The position numbers and the translations under genes were made by a program. This document shows positions 1-9,925 of a DNA stretch of 64,000 nucleotides, piece by piece. Source of the DNA: Ignavibacteria bacterium. GTDB lineage: Bacteria; Bacteroidota; Ignavibacteria; Tepidaquicellales; OLB5. How positions within the stretch are numbered: position 1 is the first letter of the stretch; every line of letters starts with the position of its first letter. Location: NCBI GenBank assembly GCA_017303675.1, contig JAFLBX010000001.1, positions 817,970 to 881,969 on the forward strand, written 5' to 3'. Under the pieces are notes generated by a model. The model searched no databases and had not been told where the DNA came from. It was given only the letters and a program-made list of their open reading frames with translations.

Positions 1-97
1 TCAATAAAATGCTGTTAAATTTGGGAAATATAACCAAAATAAAGCGTTTAAAACAGGAATTTGTTCTTTGAGAAAAGTAAATATCCTGCCAGAGTAT

Positions 98-1849
98 CTA
101 TTTTTTTATTTTGTAGAGTTCATGCTTGGGTGTGCTGAAAATAAGCTCTTTTTTTACGCCAAGTGAATCGACCTGTACATATATCTTTTCAAAACCAAGA
201 GGATAAAAATCCCGTGTTACGATCATATATTTTTCCACGGGGTTAGAGCTTAGCGATTCCTTCATTTTATCAAATGTGCAAACAGGGTTTTCAAGATAGT
301 ACTGCGCAACCCAGGTGCCATTATAGATAGTATCTTTTTCACCTGTATATTTTTTCAGGTTCCTGTAAAAATCCTTTTGTGAAGTATCATATACAGGGGT
401 TGTGAAAAGCCTGTTACGGTAACCGTCCAAATCAAACTGAACGCCATCGTTATAGCCTATATATGCATAAATTATGTTTGCAGAAAATCCATATGCCATC
501 AGTAACAATACGGCAGATGCAGAAAATATCCTGACTGCGCGCTGCTGAGCCGGGAACTTCAGAATGAAATCATTATATATTCTGACAGCAAGTATAGCTG
601 CCATCAGGCAAATTGTTATAATGCCCATGAACGGGTTCCGGTAAGTAGTGAGCGGGTATAAAAAGATCCACCACAATACAGTAACAACAGAAAAATAAAA
701 CACAGCGCGCTCAAAAATATTTTTTGAGTAATAATAAAATGCGGATGATATAATTATAAACAAAGGTATAGGGAAGAACCTGTTAAAGAGCTGGAATTTA
801 TCCAGAATTACAGACCATGACGCGTATGCCGGACCCGCAAAGATATCGGTTATTAATATCATTCTGCGAAGCAGCGTATAATCAAAAATTAAAACAGGGA
901 TAGTTCTTATAAAAGAAAACAAGCCCGAGAACAGGATAACATAACCCAGAAGCTTTAAAACGCCTTTGTTCCTTTCGGAAATAAATAAAGCAAGCAAAGT
1001 GAAGGTAATGATAAATGCTACCTGGAATTTTGTATGTACAGCCAGAGAAATAAGAAGAGAGGCTATAATTATGTTACGCCTTGATTCCAGATTTTTGCCT
1101 TCTGCAAATGCATAATAGAATCCATACAACAGGAATGCTGCCTGGAGCAGCTCTCCGAAATATGAGGAGGCAATAAAGCCGAATCCGGGCTGAACGCAGA
1201 GGAAGAACAAAAACAGTACAGCAGCAACAATTCCGTATCTTTTTTTGCTTAACCTGAAAAGAAAAACAAGGGATAGTGCTGATAATATCACCGAAAGTGT
1301 TTTGAAGTGCCACACATCTGTTAAATTAAACCAGAACAAAGGAAGTGATGCAACATAATAAGGAAGCATTGCAATGGTATCAACCAGGATTATTTTTTCA
1401 TTAAGATTAATGTACACAACACCGCTTTGGGCGAAGTATTTTGCGTATTCAAGATATACAGCTTCATCATAACCCAGGTCAAAATGCCCCGCTGCAACGG
1501 GGAACAAAACAGCCAGGTACAAAATTACTGCTGCAAAAAGGGTTTTTATGGTAAAGACCCCCAGAAAACCGTTGAAAGCAGACGAAAGAAAACCGGTGAG
1601 TTTTTTATAATAAGAGCTGTTATAAAACCAAACTGCTAAGAGCGAAAATACAGATAAAGCAATAAGCGCTGTTAGCTGCTTATAAAAAAGCCTGTTTATT
1701 CTATCGGGATTATTAATAGTATAGTTAAAAACGGAATGTAATATTTCAGTTGGTTTAACTATAACGAGAAGAATATATAATGCTATAAACAGCAGGGAAG
1801 CCGCTGCGGGCAGCAGGTATTTATTTTTAAACAGAAAATTTTTGATCAT
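98..1849 (-). CDS. GT39-like polytopic membrane glycosyltransferase
   Basis: This 583-residue protein is strongly hydrophobic, with roughly a dozen predicted membrane spans starting at residues 12-33. After the third span (about residues 100-120) the first long loop carries Asp124, Asp128 and Glu129 in a DLGYDEAVYLEYAKYFA context. That matches the acidic pair of the GT39/ArnT/PMT-like superfamily, which uses polyprenyl-phosphate sugars on the outer face of the inner membrane. A soluble tail of about 100 residues follows the last span. It is the last gene of a minus-strand run that also encodes two polymerase/ligase-like proteins and a sugar-nucleotide enzyme, so a role in surface glycan or lipid A decoration is likely. 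The acceptor cannot be told from sequence. Its start lies 28 nt after the preceding stop. Confidence 0.75.
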   Translation of the reverse strand: MIKNFLFKNKYLLPAAASLLFIALYILLVIVKPTEILHSVFNYTINNPDRINRLFYKQLTALIALSVFSLLAVWFYNSSYYKKLTGFLSSAFNGFLGVFTIKTLFAAVILYLAVLFPVAAGHFDLGYDEAVYLEYAKYFAQSGVVYINLNEKIILVDTIAMLPYYVASLPLFWFNLTDVWHFKTLSVILSALSLVFLFRLSKKRYGIVAAVLFLFFLCVQPGFGFIASSYFGELLQAAFLLYGFYYAFAEGKNLESRRNIIIASLLISLAVHTKFQVAFIITFTLLALFISERNKGVLKLLGYVILFSGLFSFIRTIPVLIFDYTLLRRMILITDIFAGPAYASWSVILDKFQLFNRFFPIPLFIIISSAFYYYSKNIFERAVFYFSVVTVLWWIFLYPLTTYRNPFMGIITICLMAAILAVRIYNDFILKFPAQQRAVRIFSASAVLLLMAYGFSANIIYAYIGYNDGVQFDLDGYRNRLFTTPVYDTSQKDFYRNLKKYTGEKDTIYNGTWVAQYYLENPVCTFDKMKESLSSNPVEKYMIVTRDFYPLGFEKIYVQVDSLGVKKELIFSTPKHELYKIKK

Positions 1850-1876
1850 GTTAATAACAGGTAATATTTAATTTCA

Positions 1877-3271
1877 TTAAAGATCGTATCTATCTTTAAT
1901 GTTTTCGTGCTTATATACCAGCGCTGCAATATAAAATGTAATAGACCAGAAGCCCCATAAACCAACCGATAAGCCCGAATAGGCATAGTTAACCACTGTA
2001 TCAAAAAATAACCTTGAAAGAAAGACCAGAACGAAAAATACCAGCAGGTCATTATAAACAGCATTCTTCATTACCTTAAGACAAAGGATAATGTAATATA
2101 TCTGGAAGAGCACAGCGAGTATAAAACCTATAAGTCCGTACGCAGTAAGTACAGAAGCCCATCCAACATCTGAAAATCCCCATGCATAAATATTTTCTTC
2201 AACAGTTTCGGGTCTGACTACCCAAAGCGGGTGCATACCTATGCCAATGAATATATTACTGTTTTGCCACAGTGAAAGCAGGGCTTCAATGTTGGCAATA
2301 CGTGTACCAAATGTACCTTCTTTATATTTAATATCTTCCTGGCCCTGTTCAACACGGGCTTCTATAGCTTCGAACAGGTAATCTGACTGCGGCACAAACT
2401 TTGTAAATGAATAGAACAAACCGCCTATCAGCAAACTCATAAGTACTATCTGCCTTACAGCTAGCTTCAATTCTTTTTTCTTCAGGGAGTACCATACGAT
2501 CATAATAAATATTGTTAGCAGGAAGTAAACCCAGGCCGATCTGCCGAATGCAAGGATATGGGGAATAATAAAAAGAATAGCAAGGAAAAGCTGATAAACC
2601 CTGAATTTTTTGGTCATCCACTGGTAAATAAATCCCAGGAAGAACAGCTCTCCGTAAAACGTACCGCCGTAAACGCGGAACACCTTTAACCCGCCGGGAA
2701 GGTTCTGCTCTGAAATACCTATATCAGGCAAAAAGGCTATACCGGTTACCGCTGAAAGTATATATAAAAAGTTTGAAACTATGGCAACGGGAAGCATTAT
2801 TTTAACAAGGTATCCGAGGGCTCTGCGTTTAATTAAAAGTAAAAACGGAAAAATCAAAAAACACATCCATATACCTTTGAGCCTGAAAAACAATTCAATG
2901 AAGTTGTAATCATACATCATTGAGCTTACAACAAACTGAAAAAGGAAATAGACAAGAAGAATCTTTGGAAGCAGTAAAGCCCGGCTGTGATAATATTTTG
3001 AAAATTCCTTTACATTAAACAGAGAGTAAGCCGTAAGTGCATATAAAAGAAAATCCGAAACACGCATATTTCTGTAAACAAAATAAAATTGTTTCGGTAT
3101 TAACCCAAGGGTACCGTTTTCAATAAAAAAGATAAGGAATATACCCCACGCCAGCAGCTTGGCATTTAGAGTAAGATAGTTCCTTTCTTCCAGTACCTCA
3201 CTGAACGTGGGCTTATAATCAGGTTTTTTACCCGAGGTAACCCTTAAATTATTTGCAAGTCTTACGACCAA
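1877..3271 (-). CDS. O-antigen polymerase/ligase-like membrane protein (copy 1)
   Basis: A 464-residue polytopic protein with about ten hydrophobic segments and one long periplasmic loop (about residues 290-360, rich in charged residues, containing VEQGQEDIKYKEGTFGTR). A conserved IIPHILAFGRSAWV stretch near residue 240 resembles the Arg-containing region of the Wzy_C/WaaL superfamily. These enzymes join undecaprenyl-linked glycans to each other or to an acceptor in the periplasm. It is about half identical over most of its length to the next gene upstream (3291-4721), so the pair looks like a tandem duplication. Polymerase versus ligase function cannot be separated by sequence alone. Confidence 0.72.
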   Translation of the reverse strand: MVVRLANNLRVTSGKKPDYKPTFSEVLEERNYLTLNAKLLAWGIFLIFFIENGTLGLIPKQFYFVYRNMRVSDFLLYALTAYSLFNVKEFSKYYHSRALLLPKILLVYFLFQFVVSSMMYDYNFIELFFRLKGIWMCFLIFPFLLLIKRRALGYLVKIMLPVAIVSNFLYILSAVTGIAFLPDIGISEQNLPGGLKVFRVYGGTFYGELFFLGFIYQWMTKKFRVYQLFLAILFIIPHILAFGRSAWVYFLLTIFIMIVWYSLKKKELKLAVRQIVLMSLLIGGLFYSFTKFVPQSDYLFEAIEARVEQGQEDIKYKEGTFGTRIANIEALLSLWQNSNIFIGIGMHPLWVVRPETVEENIYAWGFSDVGWASVLTAYGLIGFILAVLFQIYYIILCLKVMKNAVYNDLLVFFVLVFLSRLFFDTVVNYAYSGLSVGLWGFWSITFYIAALVYKHENIKDRYDL

Positions 3272-3290
3272 ATATCAATTATATTTAAAT

Positions 3291-4721
3291 TCAGCTTATA
3301 ATTCCCTTCTTCTTATAGTCTTCATACATATAAACCATTACGGGAATATAAATGTTCAAACCGGTGAAAAATCCCCATAGACCCGTTGAAACAAAAACAT
3401 ATGAAAACCCAACCGTGCTATCAAAAACAAGCTTTGAAAACATCAGTATCAGTATAAATGTATACAGGCTAACCTGGGGAGAGTTCCTGATAATTTTGAA
3501 TGTAATAAAGATATAATAGAACTGGATAATCAGCGTTAATATAAACCCGACCAGTCCGTAAGCAGCCAAAACCGCCGGCCAGGCTACATCGCACAAGGCA
3601 CCGTAAATGATAGCCTCCTCCCTGGATTCAGGTCCCAGCACCCACATAGGGTGAAACCCAATTCCCAAAAATATATCGCTGTTCATCCAAAGATATACAA
3701 GTGCGTTATTCTGCATTATAACCCGGGTACCATAAGTGCCTTCATCATATTTAACGTCATCCTGCGCCTGGAAGACCCTGGCGTTTAATGCATCAAGGTA
3801 AAAATCAGATTCAGGGATAAACTTTATAAATGCATAAGAAATGCTTATGCCCATGATAATGAGCAATACTGCCTGTCGCAACAAAATATGGTAGTTTCTT
3901 TTGTTCATTGAGTTAATAAGGATCATAACGAGAATAGTAAAAACAAATCCTACCCAGGCAAGCCTTCCGAAAGCAAGTACATGCGGTATTATAAACAAAA
4001 TCACCAGCCCCATTTGCCATAACCTGAAGCGTTTGGTGATCCAATAGTAAATTATCCCAAGGAAAAAAAGCTCGCCATAGAAAGTTCCGCCAAAAACCCT
4101 GAAGACTTCAATATCTCCGGGGAGCCTTTGCTTTATAATTGATACATCAGGCAAAAACGGGATACCCGTTAACGCTGTAATTATATAAAGCAGATTTGAA
4201 ATTATCGCGACAGGAAAAATTATTTTTATAAGAAAAGGGAATCCGTTTCTTTTAACAAGCAGCAGGTAAGGGAAAACCAGAAACGAGGTCCAAATACCCT
4301 TCAGCCTGAAAAAATATTCAACGGGGTTGAACCCGTACCTGACGTAGCTTACAGCAAATTCAAACAGCAAAAATAAAAGAAAAACTTTGGCAACCAGAAA
4401 AACTTTGCTTTTATAAAGGTCTTTAATTTCTTTATAGCAGAAAAAAGTATAAGCTACCATACCGTATAACAGAAGGTCAGATATTCTGACACTTCTGTAA
4501 ACCATATAAAACTTCTGGGGTACCAGCCCCATTGTACCGTTTTCAATAAAGTAGTAAAGGAAAATACATATAGCCAGTACCCTGGCCCGGAGGTTTATAA
4601 CAAGCTCTTCTTTAAAGAAATTTTCGCTGTAAAGAACGGAGTTCCTATCTGCTTTAACAACAGAAGAGCCAATTACTGGCATACGTTTACCGCGAAAATT
4701 ATTTATGGAAGTTCTTAGCAC
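3291..4721 (-). CDS. O-antigen polymerase/ligase-like membrane protein (copy 2)
   Basis: This 476-residue protein is the paralog of the gene at 1877-3271. Shared blocks include FIENGT.GL.P..FY.VYR, FFRLKGIW, GGTFYGELFFLG and IIPH.LAFGR.AWV, in the same order and spacing. The long periplasmic loop near residues 300-370 repeats the pattern D.KY.EGT.GTR, and .GIG.HP.WV..PE follows. The N-terminal 40 residues are unrelated to the paralog and contain no clear cleavable signal. The gene sits 26 nt after the sugar-nucleotide enzyme gene (4748-7201) and 19 nt before copy 1, consistent with one transcript. Family knowledge suggests a Wzy/WaaL-type reaction on lipid-linked glycans. Confidence 0.72.
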   Translation of the reverse strand: MLRTSINNFRGKRMPVIGSSVVKADRNSVLYSENFFKEELVINLRARVLAICIFLYYFIENGTMGLVPQKFYMVYRSVRISDLLLYGMVAYTFFCYKEIKDLYKSKVFLVAKVFLLFLLFEFAVSYVRYGFNPVEYFFRLKGIWTSFLVFPYLLLVKRNGFPFLIKIIFPVAIISNLLYIITALTGIPFLPDVSIIKQRLPGDIEVFRVFGGTFYGELFFLGIIYYWITKRFRLWQMGLVILFIIPHVLAFGRLAWVGFVFTILVMILINSMNKRNYHILLRQAVLLIIMGISISYAFIKFIPESDFYLDALNARVFQAQDDVKYDEGTYGTRVIMQNNALVYLWMNSDIFLGIGFHPMWVLGPESREEAIIYGALCDVAWPAVLAAYGLVGFILTLIIQFYYIFITFKIIRNSPQVSLYTFILILMFSKLVFDSTVGFSYVFVSTGLWGFFTGLNIYIPVMVYMYEDYKKKGIIS

Positions 4722-4747
4722 CTTATTTCGTTATGGTTGTTCAATAT

Positions 4748-7201
4748 TCAGCCATGGTATTTTTTGATCTTCTGTGAATATTCTTTAACCAGCTGCTCGG
4801 CGCGTTTAAGTGTTTTTGCTTCTGCGTTTACATGGAATATCTCTCTTTCGCTATCCGGGATACATAAAACCCATGTGTATTCATCAAAAAATATTTTGAT
4901 ACCGTCAATCATTTGTCTTTTCTTGCCTTCAGAGTCTTCAACCAGTTTGCGCATTATTTTGCCTTTTTGATCAAGGTTACAGAACACATTGTTTTTTGCC
5001 ATATAAAGCATAGGGGTTTTCTTTTCGATCTCGCTCAGCTTTTTGTGCGATCTTGCTGCCAGCTCCAGGATCTTCATAATGGAGAACATTCCGTCGGTGG
5101 CGAACGAAAATCCGGGGAAAATTACTCCTCCTTTTGTGCCGCCGGCAAGCTCAACATCAGGGTCTGAAGTAGAATTCATTATCGCGAAGTGTGAATCTTT
5201 AACCCTGACGATATCAGTGAAATATTTTTTAGCGACAATATCAATTTCTCCTGAAGCCTGTATAGGCACTGCGATCTTTTTTGTTTTAGGGTAAAGGCTA
5301 AGATACATATAAACCACCAGGCTTAAGAAACGGTCATAACTGAGTATTTTTCCGGTATCATCAACCAGGTAAATTTTTTCACCGCCGGCATCAATTAAAA
5401 AGCCGGCATCGTATTTAAGTGAAGTTACTATATATGATAGCTGCTGAAGTGCAGTTTTAAATTCTTCGGGTGAACGTGATTGTTTGGCTGAATCAAGGTG
5501 GGAATCCAAAGTAACAAGCTCAATATTAAAATCGCCCAGAATATTCGGCAATATTGTAGAGGTTATACCGTGCGAGAAATTGATAGCTATCTGGAATTTT
5601 CTGCGGTTGATAATATCCTTATCAAGCATTGAAATGAACCGTTCCTTATAGCTTTCATATGTTCTTTCGGCGTAATTTATAGAGCCTATTTTATCAAAAG
5701 GAATAGGACGGGCATCGTTCGAAATGACTAATCGTTCAATTGATTTAATCTTTGCCGAAGACAGGTCCTTACCATTGGAATCAAAAAAAATGATATCACA
5801 GCGTGATGAATCAAACGGGGACTTCCTGACGAATATTCCGCCTGATGCTTTGCCTTTGCCTAGCTCCTGGCGGAGAATCGGAATTGGCGTTGTCTGGTAA
5901 TCAAGCACAGTTACACCGCTGGAAAGAAGGCCGGATGTAATTGCCCCTTTTATCATGAGTGATACGTTATCAATATCACGGGAGATGAGTATTTTTGACT
6001 CGAGTCCCGCAAATACACCGTAAGCCATACCAAGCTTTGCGCTGAAATCCGGTGTTATTTCTATATTGCTTAAGCCGGTGATGCGGGAATCAGTGAACAG
6101 GGTATCTTTCCATCTTTCTTCCCATATAAGATTTTTTGTAACAATTGAGTTGCTGTCAACAATTTTTTGCGGCCAGATCTTAACATCACTGCGAATAGTC
6201 ACATTACTGCCTACAACAACATTACTGCCAAGGAATACATTTTCATTTATTTTGCAGTTAGGCTTAATGCGAACGCCGTCACAAACAACATCATTTGTTA
6301 CCCTTGAGTTTTCTTCTACCGAAGCATTGTTCCAGAGAATAGAATCTTTTACTACGGCACCGGGGGCAAGATAGCACTTTGCACCAATAACCGAGTTTAT
6401 TACTTTTGCATTACGTGAAATTTTAGTACCTGCGGCGATAATACTGCCGTTTTTAACCATACCTTTTGCCAAAGGAAGATTAATTTTACCTTTCAGCGCT
6501 TCGAGGTTTGTTTTGATATAGTCATCAAGCGAGCCGACATCACGCCAGTACCCTGTCAGTGTTGCGCCATAAAGCGGCATTTTATGCTTCAGCAGGTAAG
6601 GAAAAAGGTCTTTTGAAAAATCACAGTCAGCTTTATTGCCTCGGGCTTTGGGAACAAGTCCCAGTGTTTCTTTTTCAAGTACGTATATTCCGGTGTTGAT
6701 GGTATCACTGAATACTTCTGACCAAGAGGGTTTTTCAAAAAACTTGGTAATTTTACCGTCTTTATCTGTGAGGACAATACCAAACTGAAGCGGATTTTTC
6801 GCGCGGGTCAATACAAGTGTTGAAACTGATTTTCTGTTCTCATGGAATTTTACTGCCTGAGAGAGATCGAAATCAGTAACAACATCTCCGCTTATTATAA
6901 TGAACCTGTCGTTGATAAGTTCATAGCCGCAGTATACCGCTCCGGCAGTACCGTAATCTGCATCCGGCTTTACATACTGTATCTTAACGCCGAACTTTTT
7001 GCCGTCTTTAAAATAATCCCGGATAATTTCAGCCTGGTGGTAGAGGATCATAATAATATCTGTGATCTCATGCTTTTTTAAGAGTTCAATAATATGCTCA
7101 ATGATAGGCTTATTTAAAAGCGGAGTCATTGGTTTTGGAATATTTGCCGTAAGCGGTCTTAGCCTTGTGCCGAAGCCGCCTGCCATCACAACTGCCTGCA
7201 T
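4748..7201 (-). CDS. Fused sugar-phosphate nucleotidyltransferase / phosphomannomutase-like protein
   Basis: The 817-residue protein has three parts. Residues 1-235 form a nucleotidyltransferase: AGGFGTRLRPLT at 7-18, KPMTPLLNKP at 23-32, then SGDVVTDFD. Residues 250-350 are a left-handed beta-helix of hexapeptide-like repeats. Residues 380-817 resemble an alpha-D-phosphohexomutase. Fusions of this layout are usually annotated mannose-1-phosphate guanylyltransferase/phosphomannomutase. The usual mutase phosphoserine loop (TASHNP) is replaced by GIFVRKSPFDSSRCD, and the metal loop DxDGDR is not visible; instead there is DAGGEKIYLVDD. The mutase half may therefore be inactive or altered. It heads the glycan gene run and would supply an activated hexose. 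Nucleotide and sugar specificity are inferred, not seen. Confidence 0.82.
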   Translation of the reverse strand: MQAVVMAGGFGTRLRPLTANIPKPMTPLLNKPIIEHIIELLKKHEITDIIMILYHQAEIIRDYFKDGKKFGVKIQYVKPDADYGTAGAVYCGYELINDRFIIISGDVVTDFDLSQAVKFHENRKSVSTLVLTRAKNPLQFGIVLTDKDGKITKFFEKPSWSEVFSDTINTGIYVLEKETLGLVPKARGNKADCDFSKDLFPYLLKHKMPLYGATLTGYWRDVGSLDDYIKTNLEALKGKINLPLAKGMVKNGSIIAAGTKISRNAKVINSVIGAKCYLAPGAVVKDSILWNNASVEENSRVTNDVVCDGVRIKPNCKINENVFLGSNVVVGSNVTIRSDVKIWPQKIVDSNSIVTKNLIWEERWKDTLFTDSRITGLSNIEITPDFSAKLGMAYGVFAGLESKILISRDIDNVSLMIKGAITSGLLSSGVTVLDYQTTPIPILRQELGKGKASGGIFVRKSPFDSSRCDIIFFDSNGKDLSSAKIKSIERLVISNDARPIPFDKIGSINYAERTYESYKERFISMLDKDIINRRKFQIAINFSHGITSTILPNILGDFNIELVTLDSHLDSAKQSRSPEEFKTALQQLSYIVTSLKYDAGFLIDAGGEKIYLVDDTGKILSYDRFLSLVVYMYLSLYPKTKKIAVPIQASGEIDIVAKKYFTDIVRVKDSHFAIMNSTSDPDVELAGGTKGGVIFPGFSFATDGMFSIMKILELAARSHKKLSEIEKKTPMLYMAKNNVFCNLDQKGKIMRKLVEDSEGKKRQMIDGIKIFFDEYTWVLCIPDSEREIFHVNAEAKTLKRAEQLVKEYSQKIKKYHG

Positions 7202-7317
7202 ATAGTTTTTTCCTTTAGCTTAAATTTTTAGCACTGACACAGTCAGCGCACTCCAACGAAAAACAAAAGCAACGAACAATGAAAAGCAAACAAAAAACAA
7301 GGTTTTCAGTTTACACA

Positions 7318-7340
7318 TTTCACGTTTGACGTTTCACGTT
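7318..7340. repeat. Overlapping TTTCACGTT-type direct repeats
   Basis: Three overlapping 9-bp units, TTTCACGTT, TTTGACGTT and TTTCACGTT, start every 7 bp in the non-coding spacer between the nucleotidyltransferase fusion gene and lemA. They lie just past the 3' end of lemA. No function is evident; this could be low-complexity drift. Confidence 0.4.
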
Positions 7341-7345
7341 AAGAC

Positions 7346-7963
7346 TTACTTATTTTCTTTCTTCTTATCAAAATCGAAATTCACATCAGGGGCTTTATCG
7401 GTGCCCGGGGCTGACTTGAAGTACTGTTTTTCCTTAAAGCCCATAATTTTTGCGGTGATCAGGGTTGGGAACCTGCGGACTGAAGTATTATACTCCTGCA
7501 CAGCTTCGTTGAATTTTTTGCGCTCTACCGAAATTCGGTTTTCTGTTCCTTCAAGCTGAGACTGCAGCTGGAGGAAATTTTCATTTGCTTTAAGCTGCGG
7601 GTAATTTTCGGCAACCACAAGCAGGCGCGAAAGCGCACCTGAGAGCTTATCCTGTGCATCAGAGAACTGTTTGAATTTCTCTTCATCAGAAAGGTCATCG
7701 GTTGAAAGCTTTATCTGTCCTACTCTTGAACGAAGCTCTGTAACTTCCGTTAAAACGCCTTTTTCAAAATCAGCATAACCCTGAACAGTTTTAACTAAAT
7801 TCGGGATAAGATCAGCCCTGCGCTGGTATTGGTTTTCTACCTGAGCCCAGGCCTGGTTTACTTTTTCATCCTGTTCAACAAGCGAGTTATAACCGCATCC
7901 TGAAAACGATGCAATTATGATTAAAAATAAAGATAAATTGAAAATATATTTAATTTTGGGCAT
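7346..7963 (-). CDS. lemA: LemA family protein
   Basis: This 205-residue protein begins with a hydrophobic segment and a lipobox-like FSGCGYN, so Cys23 may be lipidated. The family core follows: NSLVEQDEKVNQAWAQVENQYQRRADLIPNLV, then a helical hairpin with ANENFLQLQSQLEGTENRISVERKKFNEAVQEYN, and finally a conserved FP.LITAKIMGFKEKQYFKS. LemA proteins are membrane-anchored helical bundles of uncertain role, often beside a TPM/YgcG-type phosphatase gene; none is adjacent here. The C-terminus is a short charged Lys/Asp/Glu tail. The family assignment is firm and the function unknown. Confidence 0.93.
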   Translation of the reverse strand: MPKIKYIFNLSLFLIIIASFSGCGYNSLVEQDEKVNQAWAQVENQYQRRADLIPNLVKTVQGYADFEKGVLTEVTELRSRVGQIKLSTDDLSDEEKFKQFSDAQDKLSGALSRLLVVAENYPQLKANENFLQLQSQLEGTENRISVERKKFNEAVQEYNTSVRRFPTLITAKIMGFKEKQYFKSAPGTDKAPDVNFDFDKKKENK

Positions 7964-8107
7964 AATTTTAGTATAATTTTAGGGAAAATTACGAAAGATA
8001 GTAATTAAATACAATTTGAAAAAATTTGCGGGAAAATGAGGTAACACAATAATTTATCCGCTAAAAGATTTGCGGATATTTATCTTTGGGCAGATTTCAG
8101 TTTAAAT

Positions 8108-8302
8108 TTACTTTACAAACGAAATAGTTGGACGGTAATATTCTTTACTTTGAAGGTTTACATAATAAACCGAGGCAAAGAAGATCAACAGGAATAGTAT
8201 TACCTTAATTATTTCGAATTTAAAGAATTTAATGAATCTGAAGATCGCAGAGCCGGTAATAAAATTTTGAGGGGCTTTTAAAGCTGCTGTTATGTTATGC
8301 AT
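8108..8302 (-). CDS. Small single-span membrane protein, hypothetical
   Basis: A possible 64-residue protein with one hydrophobic segment (about residues 33-49, VILFLLIFFASVYYVN) after a Phe/Lys-rich amphipathic stretch, and a short polar tail ending YYRPTISFVK. It stands alone between lemA and the first SPYFN-family gene on the same strand, with 144-nt spacers on each side. No family is recognised. The hydrophobic pattern favours a real gene over a shadow, but it has no clear ribosome binding site. Confidence 0.4.
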   Translation of the reverse strand: MHNITAALKAPQNFITGSAIFRFIKFFKFEIIKVILFLLIFFASVYYVNLQSKEYYRPTISFVK

Positions 8303-8446
8303 TGATATAAAATATAAAATATTTTTTACACTTTCAAATACAAATTTTGTTAAAATTAATAAGTAAAATATTATGATTATGTTAAGATGCCGTTATAAAT
8401 GCCGCTTTAATGTTAGAACATGTTTACCGGTCTTAGTGACAGTTCC

Positions 8447-9925
8447 TTATAAATTCGGGGAGTTTTTTAATTCGGTAATTTTTCTGATAAGCCAACCCTT
8501 GCTGTTTAAATACTTTTGTTTTTCTACATCTTTTAATAGAACTATCAGCTCATTTGCCGGCTTGTTTCCGGTTCTGAATCGCGTGATAGCCCTTAGATAT
8601 TTTATATAGTTTTCATGCCTCTTTAAAAGGAGCGTATTCATTATATCTGAGTTATTGACCATATGAAGGTATGTATCAAGCAGAGAAAACAACGGTTCTA
8701 TTGAGTTTGTTTCATAGTAGATTTTGGATTGAATATTCTTCATTTCAATTTTATAAATAAATTGATCCGTTTTAACCAGGCTAATATGGTCAAGGGCTTT
8801 ATCAAAATTTTTATTAGTAAATTCCACCTTTGCCATTCCGTAATTAAATAAAGTTTCTTTGTATTTGGGTTCAAGTTCTTCTAAATACTCATTTATGAAA
8901 TTTCTTATCCACTCGGTCTCTTTGATACTGATTCCAACAGAAATAACATTCCTGAAAAACCTTCTGGGCATGAATTTTAATTCACCGCCTGTGAAATAAT
9001 ACAGTTTCTCTTTTAAAACGATTTTATAGATCTCAAAACTTTCCCTGAGCCATTTTGTATCTCCTCCCAATGTTTTAGCAATGCAGATACCAAGTAAGTT
9101 TATATAACACCTGTTTTTTAGATCTTTATCAAGTTTATCATAGTTTTCTGTAACTAAAGCCCTGGCTTTAAAATAATAGCTGTCGTTTTCGGGATGTTTG
9201 TTTGCCAGCAGCAGGAAATAGTATATTTTCAGCAATACAGTATTATCGGGGCTGTCTCTTTCAAGTACGGATATCATTTTTTCAAAAGGGGTAATTTTTA
9301 AAATGCTGCCAAAGCTGCTTTTAGTATATTTTTCGTTAGAAAAATTTACAGTGCTCAGCAATTGATTTTCTGCCTGTATAAGCATATGAAGATAGTACCT
9401 TACGAGGAACAAATTACTTTTGTTTATTGCTGAATACAGCCTTGACCGCTCATCATTGATAAAATAGTGATCGTAGATTTCTTCGTAAAAAGAATATTTT
9501 TTAAAGTAATCCATGAAACCGATTTTATCTTTATCAAAAGAAGAAAGAACTTTATTTATTAAAAGATCAGCTTCATTTTTTAAACCTTTAAGGCTTAACT
9601 CTCTTGTCAGTATTGTTTGTTTTCTGTGTAAATCTTTTTTTAGGTCTCTGTGAACCAAATAATCTTCAGCCAACGAATATAAGCCGGAAAGCATAGTGTT
9701 AATTACTGTTTCTTTAAAAGTTTTTCCGGGAAAAATCTTTTTATAAAGGTTTTCTTTTATAAGATTTTGCGATTTATACTCGGGTGAGAATTTTTTTAAT
9801 GCTTTTATTAACGGAATATAATTTCGGCTTTTATTAAAGTAAGGTGATGCCGCAAATTTCTCAAAACCTTTCCACTCTTCCTTAGAAAAAGTTTTAAGTA
9901 ACCTGAATATCTTGTTTTCTTTCAA
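8447..9925 (-). CDS. SPYFN-family helical-repeat protein 1
   Basis: This 492-residue protein has no signal peptide or membrane span and is almost wholly helical. Three landmarks are shared with five other proteins in the window. The N-terminal LLKTFSKEEWKGFEKFAASPYFN spans residues 9-31. At about 70-95 comes IFPGKTFKETVINTML followed by SLAEDYL. Near 335-380 there is a TPR-like helical hairpin (NFINEYLEELEP ... FDKALDHI), and the C-terminus reads GWLIRKITELK. I know similar uncharacterised proteins in other Bacteroidota, from memory only. It is divergent from the ribbon-helix-helix-like gene at 10104 across a 178-nt spacer, which suggests a regulatory or sensory partnership. No catalytic motif is visible. 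Confidence 0.75.
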   Translation of the reverse strand: MKENKIFRLLKTFSKEEWKGFEKFAASPYFNKSRNYIPLIKALKKFSPEYKSQNLIKENLYKKIFPGKTFKETVINTMLSGLYSLAEDYLVHRDLKKDLHRKQTILTRELSLKGLKNEADLLINKVLSSFDKDKIGFMDYFKKYSFYEEIYDHYFINDERSRLYSAINKSNLFLVRYYLHMLIQAENQLLSTVNFSNEKYTKSSFGSILKITPFEKMISVLERDSPDNTVLLKIYYFLLLANKHPENDSYYFKARALVTENYDKLDKDLKNRCYINLLGICIAKTLGGDTKWLRESFEIYKIVLKEKLYYFTGGELKFMPRRFFRNVISVGISIKETEWIRNFINEYLEELEPKYKETLFNYGMAKVEFTNKNFDKALDHISLVKTDQFIYKIEMKNIQSKIYYETNSIEPLFSLLDTYLHMVNNSDIMNTLLLKRHENYIKYLRAITRFRTGNKPANELIVLLKDVEKQKYLNSKGWLIRKITELKNSPNL

